The position numbers and the translations under genes are program-made. Below, piece by piece: positions 9,197 through 16,996 of a DNA stretch of 64,000 bases. The stretch spans positions 62,001 to 126,000 of the forward strand of contig NZ_CDCE01000037.1 of NCBI RefSeq assembly GCF_000819805.1. Reading direction: 5' to 3'. This DNA comes from Aeromonas diversa CDC 2478-85 (GTDB lineage Bacteria; Pseudomonadota; Gammaproteobacteria; Enterobacterales; Aeromonadaceae). Every line of letters begins with the position of its first letter. Within the stretch, counting starts at the first letter, position 1. The notes under the pieces are model-generated. The model did not search any database and had not been told where the DNA came from. It worked only from the letters and a program-made list of their open reading frames with translations.

Positions 9197-10027
9197 TTGT
9201 CTCTTGGCACTATCTCCGCTGTGCGTGGTTGTGACCGCCTTTTCGTGAGGAAAAGGCCTCAGATGCTAACGGTGCATTCTCGTTTTCGCCATGCCTGTAA
9301 TCTGCGCTCCAGTGAAGGGGAGTGGCTCACCTTGCTGGTACATGGCATGCCGCTCCCGCCTGCGGGTCTTATCCTCTCCTGTGAAGAGTTGCCCGCCGCG
9401 CTGCAACCAGGTAGCCGTTGGTGTTGGGACAGTTCCCTTCACTCCAGCTCCGGCGATGAGATAGGAGTGAGCGACTGTCAATGGTCCATCACGCGCTTGG
9501 TCAGGGGGCTCGATAACGAGGTTACACTGCTAGGTGAATTGAATCGCCTTTTGCCTCTTGCTCCCCCGGCGGGGGGATTCTGGGCACAAAAACATGAGTA
9601 TGACGGGAGCTATTTAGTGGCTCCGCTCACCGAGCTGGGTCATTGGTTGAAGGGGGCCTGGGTCGATCTGTCTTCTACCCTCAAGCGGCTACTGGGCTAT
9701 GGGCAGGGTCTGACGCCTTCCGGGGATGATTTTTTGTTAGGGGTGTTGTTTGCGCTGGAAGGGATAAGGAATCTTCGCCGTGGGGAACTGGTGGTTGCAT
9801 TGCTTCCACTCTTGGGACGAACCACGGACATCAGCGCCGCTATGTTGCTGTTTGCTACTATGGGCCATTACGGGGAACATTTGCTGCAATTGGGGGCAGG
9901 GGAGAGCGAAATACTGAATCGTGCCGTGACGCAGGTGTTTGAATATGGCCATTCGTCGGGACATGACATCTTGTGTGGCGTGCACTTCGTCTTAAGCCAG
10001 AGTCATGAAAAGAATATTTGGCTATAA
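9197..10027 (+). CDS. allH: AllH/YlbF-like third subunit of oxamate-type carbamoyltransferase (DUF2877)
   Basis: A 276-residue DUF2877 protein; the family signature GQGLTPSGDDFLLG is clear, followed by GHYGEHLL and HSSGHDILCG. Its E. coli homologue YlbF works with FdrA and YlbE. Here it is separated from them and transcribed divergently from the biuret-hydrolase-like gene across a 250-base gap. I chose the TTG at 9197 because AAGGAG ends five bases before it; an ATG at 9263 is the alternative. A strong terminator follows. Confidence 0.82.
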   Translation: MSLGTISAVRGCDRLFVRKRPQMLTVHSRFRHACNLRSSEGEWLTLLVHGMPLPPAGLILSCEELPAALQPGSRWCWDSSLHSSSGDEIGVSDCQWSITRLVRGLDNEVTLLGELNRLLPLAPPAGGFWAQKHEYDGSYLVAPLTELGHWLKGAWVDLSSTLKRLLGYGQGLTPSGDDFLLGVLFALEGIRNLRRGELVVALLPLLGRTTDISAAMLLFATMGHYGEHLLQLGAGESEILNRAVTQVFEYGHSSGHDILCGVHFVLSQSHEKNIWL

Positions 10028-10043
10028 CTGCACGATTAAAACA

Positions 10044-10073
10044 AAAAAGCCCGATCGAGTGATCGGGCTTTTT
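10044..10073. terminator. Bidirectional intrinsic terminator
   Basis: AAAAAGCCCGATC pairs with GATCGGGCTTTTT around a GAGT loop. It ends allH on the plus strand and the tRNA-Asn transcript on the minus strand. Confidence 0.9.
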
Positions 10074-10084
10074 GGTATCAAATG

Positions 10085-10160
10085 TGGCTCCCCCGACAGG
10101 ACTTGAACCTGTGACATACGGATTAACAGTCCGCCGTTCTACCGACTGAACTACGGGGGA
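10085..10160 (-). tRNA. tRNA-Asn (GTT)
   Basis: A 76-base minus-strand tRNA with a closed seven-base acceptor stem, TTCAAGT T-arm region, encoded CCA and anticodon loop CTGTTAA, giving anticodon GTT. It is the second of two near-identical tandem copies; only two bases separate them. Confidence 0.96.
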
Positions 10161-10162
10161 AG

Positions 10163-10238
10163 TGGCTCCTCCAACTGGACTCGAACCAGTGACATACGGA
10201 TTAACAGTCCGCCGTTCTACCGACTGAACTATGGAGGA
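10163..10238 (-). tRNA. tRNA-Asn (GTT)
   Basis: A 76-base minus-strand tRNA with the same anticodon arm and D arm as its downstream neighbour but a different acceptor stem (TCCTCCA/TGGAGGA) and compensating T-stem changes. First gene of the two-tRNA transcript driven from the promoter at 10263-10291. Confidence 0.96.
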
Positions 10239-10565
10239 ATCGTCGCTTGCGGGACGGGGCGCATAATAATGAGCCCCCCTGGCGCTGTCAAGGCGTTGCG
10301 CCCCTATCGGCTTTGGTTGGTTAAATTCAATACAATCATATGGTTAAATGGGTCTCTGCGCTAACAATCTGACCCTGCAGAGGGCGGGCCGCAGGCGATG
10401 AGCAGGCGCATAACCCTATATTGATCCTGATCGGCGCCTCCGAGTCCCTGAAAAGGTTACAATGGTAGCGATACCATCGTCGCGCCGACCCCGATTGCCG
10501 ACGCCCCGATGATTCGGGTTCCGGTCTCTGCCGGTCTTTTTTATCTCTTCTGGTATTACACCTCG
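10239..10565. other. Intergenic region before dauA
   Basis: This 327-base gap holds the minus-strand tRNA-Asn promoter at its left end. The rest contains no gene that I can support and no clear plus-strand promoter for the SulP transporter; an imperfect inverted repeat (GGTAGCGATACC at 10470-10481) is the only obvious structure. Confidence 0.5.
10263..10291 (-). promoter_or_regulatory. Sigma-70 promoter of the tRNA-Asn pair
   Basis: On the minus strand TTGACA and TATTAT are separated by exactly 17 bases, followed by a GCGCC-rich start region typical of stringently controlled stable RNA promoters. Confidence 0.85.
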
Positions 10566-12293
10566 ATGCACAATCAAGCACAGCTACAGAGTGTTAGGCT
10601 GGGTATTGCCCTTCGCCAAGCCTGTTTCCAAGAACCTTATAATCTGAGACGCCTTGGGCGTGATCTGGTGGCCGGTGTCACGGTCGGGATCATCGCCATT
10701 CCGTTGGCCATGGCGCTGGCGATTGCCAGCGGTGTTGCACCTCAACATGGCTTGTACACCGCCGTCATTGCCGGGATTGCCATCGCCGTGACCGGAGGGT
10801 CCCGTTTCTCCATTTCGGGGCCGACGGCGGCCTTTGTGGTGATCCTCTATCCGGTGGCCCAACAGTTTGGGCTGGCTGGACTTCTGATGGCGACCCTGAT
10901 CTCGGGCCTGTTTCTCATCGTGATGGGGATGGCCCGCCTTGGGCGCCTTATCGAATACATTCCCCCTTCGGTGACCCTGGGGTTCACCGGCGGGATTGCC
11001 ATCGTGATCGCGACCTTGCAGGTCAAGGACTTCTTCGGTTTGCATGTGGCCGAGATGCCAGAGACCTATCTGGGCAAAGTGCAGGCGCTGATCCAGGCCT
11101 TACCCACCCTACAGTGGGGCGATACCCTGGTCGCGTTGAGCACATTGGCGGTGCTACTACTCTGGCCACGCCTGAAGCTGCCCGTTCCGGGGCACCTGCC
11201 TGCCGTCTTGATTGGTGTGGGCTTGGGTTATGGGCTGCACCTGGCCGGAGTCGATGTGGCGACCATCGGCTCCAAGTTCCACTACACCCTGGCAGATGGC
11301 ACCCAGGGTAGCGGTATTCCCCCCATTGCCCCCGAGTTGGTGCTGCCGTGGGCCTTGCCGGGGCCCGATGGCAATCCGGTTCACTGGGATCTGCTCAGCT
11401 TGCAGCACCTGCTGCCGGCCGCCTTCTCCATGGCCATGTTGGGGGCCATCGAGTCGCTGCTCTGCGCCGTGGTGCTCGACGGCATGACGGGGCGTAAACA
11501 CAGTTCGAACGCCGAGTTGGTGGGGCAGGGGATCGGTAACCTGTTGACCCCCTTCTTCGGAGGGATCACCGCCACCGCGGCGATTGCCCGCTCGGCCGCG
11601 AATGTCAGGGCGGGGGCCACCTCGCCGGTCTCCGGCGTTGTGCATGCGCTGGTGGTATTGGCGGCTATCCTGGTGCTGGCCCCTTGGCTCTCCTGGCTGC
11701 CGCTGTCGGCCATGGCCTCTCTGCTGCTGATCGTCGCATGGAACATGAGTGAGGCTCACAAGACGCTGGAGCTCATTCGCCGTGCTCCCCGCTCGGATGT
11801 GCTGGTGCTGCTGGTCTGTCTGCTGCTTACCGTTATCTTCGACATGGTCATCGCCATTACCTTTGGCGTGATCCTCGCATCCTTGCTGTTTATGCGTGAA
11901 GTGGCGAGGATGACCCGGCTGCACAACATGGCCGAGGATCGTCGTCACAGCCACAAGGTGCCTGACGGCACCCTTCTCTACAAGGTCAATGGTCCGCTCT
12001 TCTTTGCCGCGGCCGAGCGGGTGTTCGGCGAACTGCTTGGCAAGGTGGAAGGGCACGAGCGGCTGGTGTTGCAGATGGAGGCGGTGACCGTGTTGGATGC
12101 CGGTGGTCTCTCGGCGTTCTTGCAGTTCGAACAAACCCTGGCACAGCGAGGCGTTGCCCTGTGCATGGCCGAGCTGCAGTTCCAACCCCTCAAGACCCTG
12201 GCCCGTGCCAAAGTCCATCCGAAGCCCGGTCGGCTGGCGTTCTACCCGACGGTGGAAGAGGCCCTCGTCGAGCCCATGGCCCGGGAGGAGTAA
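10566..12293 (+). CDS. dauA: SulP-family anion transporter, DauA-like
   Basis: A 575-residue SulP transporter with the long membrane domain (landmarks [33 protein letters not shown] and [20 protein letters not shown]) and a C-terminal STAS domain from about residue 450 ([10 protein letters not shown]). E. coli DauA (YchM) takes up C4-dicarboxylates such as succinate at acidic pH, and the match in the membrane domain is close over its whole length. The ATG at 10566 fits the family N-terminus; the frame runs to an earlier ATG at 10509 without better support. No clear ribosome binding site at either. Confidence 0.88.
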   Translation: MHNQAQLQSVRLGIALRQACFQEPYNLRRLGRDLVAGVTVGIIAIPLAMALAIASGVAPQHGLYTAVIAGIAIAVTGGSRFSISGPTAAFVVILYPVAQQFGLAGLLMATLISGLFLIVMGMARLGRLIEYIPPSVTLGFTGGIAIVIATLQVKDFFGLHVAEMPETYLGKVQALIQALPTLQWGDTLVALSTLAVLLLWPRLKLPVPGHLPAVLIGVGLGYGLHLAGVDVATIGSKFHYTLADGTQGSGIPPIAPELVLPWALPGPDGNPVHWDLLSLQHLLPAAFSMAMLGAIESLLCAVVLDGMTGRKHSSNAELVGQGIGNLLTPFFGGITATAAIARSAANVRAGATSPVSGVVHALVVLAAILVLAPWLSWLPLSAMASLLLIVAWNMSEAHKTLELIRRAPRSDVLVLLVCLLLTVIFDMVIAITFGVILASLLFMREVARMTRLHNMAEDRRHSHKVPDGTLLYKVNGPLFFAAAERVFGELLGKVEGHERLVLQMEAVTVLDAGGLSAFLQFEQTLAQRGVALCMAELQFQPLKTLARAKVHPKPGRLAFYPTVEEALVEPMAREE

Positions 12294-12361
12294 GGAAACG
12301 TGGGGTTATTGCACAATAAGTTGTCTTTTTAAGCAAACGGCTCATAAGAGACAGAATTGTG

Positions 12362-12390
12362 TTGACCACGCACCTCCTATCCCCTACATT
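12362..12390 (+). promoter_or_regulatory. Sigma-70 promoter of tRNA-Ser
   Basis: TTGACC and TACATT lie 17 bases apart, 39 bases before the mature tRNA-Ser 5' end, followed by a GC-rich ACGCCCCG stretch at the expected start point. Confidence 0.75.
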
Positions 12391-12428
12391 ACGCCCCGTT
12401 CCAGCGCATAGCGCGGGGCGAAAAATTT

Positions 12429-12516
12429 GGTGAGGTGTCCGAGTGGCTGAAGGAGCACGCCTGGAAAGTGTGTATACGGCAACGTATCGAGGGTTCGAAT
12501 CCCTCCCTCACCGCCA
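12429..12516 (+). tRNA. tRNA-Ser (GGA)
   Basis: An 88-base class II tRNA with a long variable arm, encoded CCA, acceptor stem GGTGAGG/CCTCACC and anticodon loop CTGGAAA, giving anticodon GGA. The last 18 mature bases plus two following bases are repeated exactly at 12665-12684. Confidence 0.96.
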
Positions 12517-12522
12517 AATTCG

Positions 12523-12550
12523 AAAGGGCCCACTCAGGTGGGCCCTTTTT
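12523..12550 (+). terminator. Intrinsic terminator after tRNA-Ser
   Basis: AAAGGGCCCAC pairs with GTGGGCCCTTT around a TCAG loop, followed by more T residues; starts seven bases after the tRNA. Confidence 0.9.
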
Positions 12551-12581
12551 CGTTTCTTGCCCTGAGTCAGAGGGGAGAAGC

Positions 12582-12717
12582 CTCGACGGGTTCGAGCGGA
12601 GCAGCTTGCTGCGACGAACGTCGGAAGTACGCCCCGAAGGAGTAAGCCGCCTTGGCGGCGAATCATCCCTCCCTCACCGCCAAAGTTGAAAAAACCGACC
12701 CGATGGTCGGTTTTTTG
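12582..12717 (+). repeat. tRNA-Ser 3'-end repeat unit with hairpins and terminator
   Basis: The 20 bases at 12665-12684 are identical to 12499-12518, i.e. the tRNA-Ser 3' end with its CCA. They are preceded by three perfect small hairpins (12582-12596, 12601-12612, 12646-12659) and followed by a strong terminator (12689-12716, ACCGACC/GGTCGGT stem with T6). The rest of a tRNA is not present, so this is a 3' remnant or a repeat comparable to the rtT units after E. coli tyrT. Confidence 0.7.
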
Positions 12718-12939
12718 TTTTGTGGGTTTGTCTCCTTGCTGTCAATACGATGCAGTATTGCCCAGATTGGTGCCGGGGGGCTTGGCGGTGCCAAACTGTC
12801 GGGCCTTGTATTGATAGGGCGTCCAAACCGCCGCAAAGCCACCTGTCCTTCATCACATATGCATTGTTAAAAGGCCCATCACGAGATGGGCCTTTTTCGC
12901 CAGTGGCATCGCAGGTACGTCCGATGGCCATAGATACAA
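12718..12939. other. Intergenic region with a third terminator
   Basis: No gene is supported here. The one clear element is an intrinsic terminator at 12868-12896 (AAGGCCCATC/GATGGGCCTT stem, ACGA loop, T5), which has no recognisable gene upstream of it on the plus strand. Confidence 0.6.
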
Positions 12940-12961
12940 AACGGGAGCCAGTGCTCCCGTT
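12940..12961 (-). terminator. Intrinsic terminator of rnt
   Basis: AACGGGAGC pairs with GCTCCCGTT around a CAGT loop directly after the rnt stop codon, with TTTTG following on the minus strand. Confidence 0.8.
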
Positions 12962-12966
12962 ATCGT

Positions 12967-13626
12967 TTATTGCGCGCCGTCTTCTGGCTCATCGTCGGAG
13001 GGGGCCAGCGGCCAGCCGCCAAGGGCCTTCCAGCGGTTGACGATATGGCAGAAGAGCTCGGTGGTGCGCTCGGTATCGTAGAGTGCAGAGTGGGCCTCTT
13101 TATTGTCAAAGGCGATCCCTGCGCTCTGGCACGCCTTGGCCAGCACGGTCTGACCCAGAGCCAGACCCGAGAGTGCTGCCGTGTCGAAGGTCGCGAAGGG
13201 ATGGAACGGATTGCGCTTGAGGCCGGCCCGCTCGGCGGCCGCCATGACAAAGCCATGATCGAAGGGGGCATTGTGGGCCACGACGATGGCGCGGCCACAG
13301 TCGCTCTCTTTCATGCCTTTGCGGATCCCTTTGAAGATCTCGGTCAGCGCCTCTTTTTCACTCACTGCGCCACGCAGAGGATTGAAAGGATCGATGCCGG
13401 TGAACTCCAGTGCCGCCTTTTCCAGGTTGGCGCCCTCGAACGGCTCTACATGAAAGTGAAAAATGTGATCGGGTCTGAGCCAGCCCTCGTCATCCATCTT
13501 GAGGGTGTAGGCGGCGATTTCCAGCAGGGCATCGGTCTGGGCATTGAAACCGGCGGTTTCCACATCGATAACGACGGGATAGAAGCCGCGAAAACGTCCC
13601 TTCAGGGTGTGAACTGACTCGGTCAT
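12967..13626 (-). CDS. rnt: Ribonuclease T
   Basis: A 219-residue DEDD-type 3'-5' exoribonuclease that trims tRNA and other stable RNA 3' ends. Exo motif I is [10 protein letters not shown] (Asp21, Glu23), motif II is [11 protein letters not shown], and motif III is [10 protein letters not shown]. The reading frame extends to 13791, but the ATG at 13626 gives the normal family length and N-terminus. It is divergent from motY, the same neighbour arrangement known from vibrios. Confidence 0.95.
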   Translation of the reverse strand: MTESVHTLKGRFRGFYPVVIDVETAGFNAQTDALLEIAAYTLKMDDEGWLRPDHIFHFHVEPFEGANLEKAALEFTGIDPFNPLRGAVSEKEALTEIFKGIRKGMKESDCGRAIVVAHNAPFDHGFVMAAAERAGLKRNPFHPFATFDTAALSGLALGQTVLAKACQSAGIAFDNKEAHSALYDTERTTELFCHIVNRWKALGGWPLAPSDDEPEDGAQ

Positions 13627-13765
13627 GGGATCTCTACTGGCATAAAACGAAGCGGCATTATGGCAAAACCCCGGGAGATTGTCGCCCCGACAGAAGTGCG
13701 GTATCAGCCTAAAGGATGCGGCATGACTGCCGATAAGAGAGCTGAGGTTCTCTGGAGGATGGTCA

Positions 13766-14635
13766 GTGAAGCACAGTTGGTGGGCAATCATGGCGGCAGC
13801 CGTACCGGTTCAGGCTGGAGTCACCGAGTTTGGTGCCAGTCTGGATCAGTCTGTCTGGCGACTGACCTCGGATACGCAGGTGGAATGCCGCCTCGAGCAT
13901 CCGATCCCGAGCTGGGGGACGGGCATGTTTGTTGCCCGCGCCGGCAAACAGATCAACCTTGACTTTGAACTGCATGGGCAGCGGCCTCAGGCTCAGAGCC
14001 AGTCGGTTACGCTGGGCTCCATGCCACCCGCCTGGCGGCCCGGTGTCGCCGGCCGTCAGTTGGCACAACTGCGCTTTTACAAACAGTTTGACGGTCTGGT
14101 CAATGGCCAGACCGCCTGGACCATGCTCGATGAACTGGAGGGGGGTCGTATGCCAACGTTCCAGTATCGCGACTGGTATCGGCAGGATCGTCCGGTGCGC
14201 GTCTCGCTCTCCTCGGTCAACTTCAGGGTGAAGTATCAGGCGTTCATGGATTGCATGGGGAGTCTGCTGCCTTACAGCTTCGATGATATCGCCTTTAGTA
14301 TTCTCACCTACGAAAAGAACAGCGATCGTCTTTCGGCCGTGTCCAGGCGCCGTATGGAAATGATATCTGCCTATCTTAAGGCGGACCCGAGCATCGATGT
14401 GGTGGTCATCGACGCCTATAGCGATAGCTATGGGGGGCGTTGGACCAACCAGAAACTCTCTGAGAAGCGGGCCGAGAGTATCAAGAGTCTCTTTACCGGA
14501 TTGGGGCTCGACGCGGCCAAGATCGCCGTGGAAGGGCACGGAGAGAAGCAGCATGTGGCCTCTAATGAAACGGAGAGTGGCCGGGCGAAAAACCGCCGTG
14601 TCGTCATCTCCATGGAGCGCAGCAGCAACCTCTAG
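13766..14635 (+). CDS. motY: MotY, sodium-type flagellar motor T-ring protein
   Basis: A 289-residue secreted protein with a short signal peptide (cut near residue 17, after VPVQA), an N-terminal MotY-specific domain and a C-terminal OmpA-like peptidoglycan-binding domain (about 175-285). MotY forms the T ring with MotX and anchors PomA/PomB stators of the sodium-driven polar flagellum, so the organism should have one. GTG start at 13766, seven bases after GGAGG. Confidence 0.9.
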   Translation: MKHSWWAIMAAAVPVQAGVTEFGASLDQSVWRLTSDTQVECRLEHPIPSWGTGMFVARAGKQINLDFELHGQRPQAQSQSVTLGSMPPAWRPGVAGRQLAQLRFYKQFDGLVNGQTAWTMLDELEGGRMPTFQYRDWYRQDRPVRVSLSSVNFRVKYQAFMDCMGSLLPYSFDDIAFSILTYEKNSDRLSAVSRRRMEMISAYLKADPSIDVVVIDAYSDSYGGRWTNQKLSEKRAESIKSLFTGLGLDAAKIAVEGHGEKQHVASNETESGRAKNRRVVISMERSSNL

Positions 14636-14696
14636 GCTACGTTACACTCACATCTCACCCTTTTTCGGCCAATTTCTGTTATGATCTTGCCCCCGT

Positions 14697-14755
14697 GCCG
14701 CGCCACGATCCTCCTCAATCGAGGATGACGGTGCTAAGCGGCCTTAGCCGATAGG
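14697..14755 (+). promoter_or_regulatory. Structured 5' leader of the paeA-like gene
   Basis: GCCGC (14697-14701) can close over a central ATCCTC/GAGGAT hairpin (14708-14726) by pairing with GCGGC (14738-14742). The same GCGGC bases can instead form CGGC-CTTA-GCCG (14739-14750), which ends just before the weak AGG binding site of the gene at 14762. Two exclusive folds next to a start codon suggest translational control; no known RNA class is assigned. Confidence 0.4.
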
Positions 14756-14761
14756 TTTATC

Positions 14762-16081
14762 ATGAGTTTTGCTGACAGTTTATTCCTGCTCTCTCTGCTG
14801 GTTGCCGGCAGTGTCTTTTTCTCCCTCTCCGAGATCTCCCTTGCCGCTGCTCGAAAGATCAAGTTGCAGTTGATGGTGGATGAAGGGAAGCAGAACGCCC
14901 AAAAGGTGCTGGACTTGCAAGCCCAGCCGGGCAATTTCTTTACCGTGATCCAGATAGGACTCAACACGGTGGCGATCCTCGCCGGTGTGCTGGGTGAGTC
15001 GACACTCAATCCGGCGTTTCGCGAGCTGGTCTCTCGCTTCTACCAAGGCAGTGCCCTGGGGCAGCTGAGTTCGATCCTCTCCTTTGTGGCCGTCACCTGT
15101 AGCTTTATCCTCATCGCTGACCTGATGCCCAAACGACTGGCCATGAGCTTCCCCGAGCAGATCGCCGTGCGCATCGTGCGTCCGATGATCTTTTTGGTGG
15201 TGGTGTTGCGGCCGCTGGTCTGGGTCTTCAACGGTCTGGCCAACACCCTGTTTCGATTGCTACGGGTTAATACCGTGCGTAACGACGAGATCACCTCGGA
15301 CGATATCTTCGCCCTGGTGGATGCCGGCGCCGAAGCCGGGGTGCTGCAACGGGAAGAGCAGCAGCTCATCGAGAACGTGTTCGAGTTGCAGTCTCTCTCT
15401 GTCACCTCGGCCATGACGGCGCGCGAGAGCCTCATCTATTTCACCCTGCAAGAGAGTGAAGACAGCATCAAGGCCAAAATCGCCGATCATCCTCACAACA
15501 AGTTCCTGGTGTGCGATAAGAACCTCGACAGCATCAAGGGGTTTGTCGATGCCAAGGAGCTGCTGATCCGCGTTATCAACGGCAAGAGCATCGACTTCAA
15601 GGGAGGGGACTCGCTCATTCACAGCGTGCTCATCATTCCCGATACCCTGACTCTCTACGAGGCGATGGAGTATTTCAAAAATCATCGTGGTGATTTCGCC
15701 GTGGTGATGAACGAGTATGCCCTGGTCGTTGGTATCGTCACCATGAACGATCTGATGAGTACCGTCATGGGCGAGTGGGCGACCCATGTGGTGGAAGAGC
15801 AGATCGTCCAGCGTGACGAGCACTCCTGGCTGGTGGATGGCGTGACGCCGATCTCCGACGTGATGCGCGCCTTCGATATCGAGGAGTTTCCGGACGATCA
15901 GAATTACGAGACCATCGCCGGCTTCATCATGTATATGCTGCGCAAGATCCCCAAGCGTACCGACTCGGTCACCTTTGCCGGCTACAAGTTCGAAGTGGTG
16001 GATATCGACAGTTATAAGATCGACCAGTTGCTGGTCACCCGAGTTGAACTTTCTCCTGCGGAAAAAGGAGGTCAGGAGTAA
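14762..16081 (+). CDS. paeA: PaeA/YtfL-like CNNM-CBS membrane transporter
   Basis: A 439-residue protein with an N-terminal CNNM (DUF21) domain of about four membrane segments (residues 1-180), two CBS repeats (about 200-330) and a C-terminal CorC/HlyC transporter-associated domain (about 345-430, SWLVDGVTPISDVMRAFDI). It matches E. coli YtfL almost end to end; that protein, PaeA, exports cadaverine and putrescine and protects stationary cells. Followed immediately by a lipoprotein gene whose ATG abuts the stop codon. Confidence 0.88.
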   Translation: MSFADSLFLLSLLVAGSVFFSLSEISLAAARKIKLQLMVDEGKQNAQKVLDLQAQPGNFFTVIQIGLNTVAILAGVLGESTLNPAFRELVSRFYQGSALGQLSSILSFVAVTCSFILIADLMPKRLAMSFPEQIAVRIVRPMIFLVVVLRPLVWVFNGLANTLFRLLRVNTVRNDEITSDDIFALVDAGAEAGVLQREEQQLIENVFELQSLSVTSAMTARESLIYFTLQESEDSIKAKIADHPHNKFLVCDKNLDSIKGFVDAKELLIRVINGKSIDFKGGDSLIHSVLIIPDTLTLYEAMEYFKNHRGDFAVVMNEYALVVGIVTMNDLMSTVMGEWATHVVEEQIVQRDEHSWLVDGVTPISDVMRAFDIEEFPDDQNYETIAGFIMYMLRKIPKRTDSVTFAGYKFEVVDIDSYKIDQLLVTRVELSPAEKGGQE

Positions 16082-16612
16082 ATGCACGTATCGAACAAGC
16101 CATCCTGGCTGATGCTGGCGGGTGCAGCCCTGCTGGTGAGCGCCTGCACCCAACAACCCAGGGTTGCGCCGGCCAAGCCCAAGCCGGCGGTCGTCGAGGC
16201 GCCGGCCGTCCCCAGCGTCGATCCCAATGCGAAGGTGCAGATCGAAGGGGTTGAGCGTCTGGCGTTCAGCGAGGAGTATCAGGGCCCGGCCGAGGGCAGC
16301 CTCGAATCGGTGCGTGCCCTGTTTGGCCGTGGTTACGTGGACTCAGGCCTGCGCGAGACCATGCTGGCGGCGGTGCGCAGCGACTACCCCATGCTCGGAA
16401 TGCGCGATGTGCGTCTGACCGATCCGGTGCGCAAGTTTTTGACCTCTGAGCGTGCGGCCATGACGGCTCATGACTATATTCGCCGTGGTCTTGAGGCCCA
16501 CTTAGGCCCCATCAGTGATGCTCGCTACCGGCAGATCTGGCAGAGCCTGCCGCAAAACGGTGAAGTGCGCCACTGGAGTGCTCGCATCAAGCAGGTGATG
16601 GCAAAACGCTGA
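16082..16612 (+). CDS. Predicted lipoprotein of unknown function
   Basis: A 176-residue protein with a lipoprotein signal: LLVSAC lipobox with Cys22. A proline/alanine-rich linker (residues 25-50) precedes a helical C-terminal domain with no motif that I recognise. The start codon directly follows the stop of the paeA-like gene, and its ribosome binding site AAGGAGG lies inside that gene, so the two are coupled. The residue after the cysteine is Thr, which predicts the outer membrane. Confidence 0.8.
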   Translation: MHVSNKPSWLMLAGAALLVSACTQQPRVAPAKPKPAVVEAPAVPSVDPNAKVQIEGVERLAFSEEYQGPAEGSLESVRALFGRGYVDSGLRETMLAAVRSDYPMLGMRDVRLTDPVRKFLTSERAAMTAHDYIRRGLEAHLGPISDARYRQIWQSLPQNGEVRHWSARIKQVMAKR

Positions 16613-16681
16613 GTGAGGGTTGTATCGAGGAACCGACGGGGTAGGTCTCTTCGGATTCTCGATGAACAACGAGAAATGAAT

Positions 16682-16741
16682 ACGGCTGGAATGGTGACTG
16701 TGTGGTGAATAAGCCAGCGCAGTGACCTCCAGCCGTTTTTA
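16682..16741 (+). terminator. Long hairpin terminator
   Basis: ACGGCTGGA pairs with TCCAGCCGT and, beyond a two-base bulge, GGTGACTG pairs with CAGTGACC with one mismatch, giving a stem of about 18 pairs around a 19-base loop, followed by T5. It lies 70 bases after the lipoprotein gene. Confidence 0.75.
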
Positions 16742-16810
16742 ATGCAAGCGCCGCCTGTCTATACAGCAACGGGTTTACCCCTTCGCCATACCCCGCCAAG
16801 CCGCGCGCGC

Positions 16811-16846
16811 AAAAAAAAAGCCCAACTAACACAGGGAAGGTTGGGC
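16811..16846 (-). terminator. Orphan minus-strand terminator
   Basis: On the minus strand GCCCAAC pairs with GTTGGGC and is followed by nine T residues. No minus-strand gene lies upstream of it (to the right) before psrA on the plus strand, so what it terminates is unclear. The rest of the 384-base gap 16613-16996 holds the psrA promoter. Confidence 0.7.
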
Positions 16847-16939
16847 AAAGACTAATGCTTAATTGCAGTGGCATAGATATAGACCGTGGCTGTGTCACAA
16901 AGTTCAAAAAAACATTTTGTTAATGGTGTTAACACTCTC

Positions 16940-16984
16940 TTGACATGAAAGGGCCTGAAACGTACTTTTTAAACATCTGTTTAA
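16940..16984 (+). promoter_or_regulatory. psrA promoter and PsrA-type operator
   Basis: TTGACA (16940-16945) and TACTTT (16963-16968) are 17 bases apart. Immediately after the -10 lies a perfect 7-2-7 palindrome, TTAAACATCTGTTTAA (16969-16984), containing AAAC-N4-GTTT, the core described for PsrA operators in Pseudomonas. Placement across the start point suggests autorepression, relieved by long-chain fatty acids as in Pseudomonas. Confidence 0.75.
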
Positions 16985-16996
16985 GAGGGCGTTTTC

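Noticed and set aside
12720..13040. Plus-strand frame between the tRNA-Ser repeat and rnt
   Set aside because: It runs through two terminators and into the rnt gene, has no ribosome binding site and no domain.
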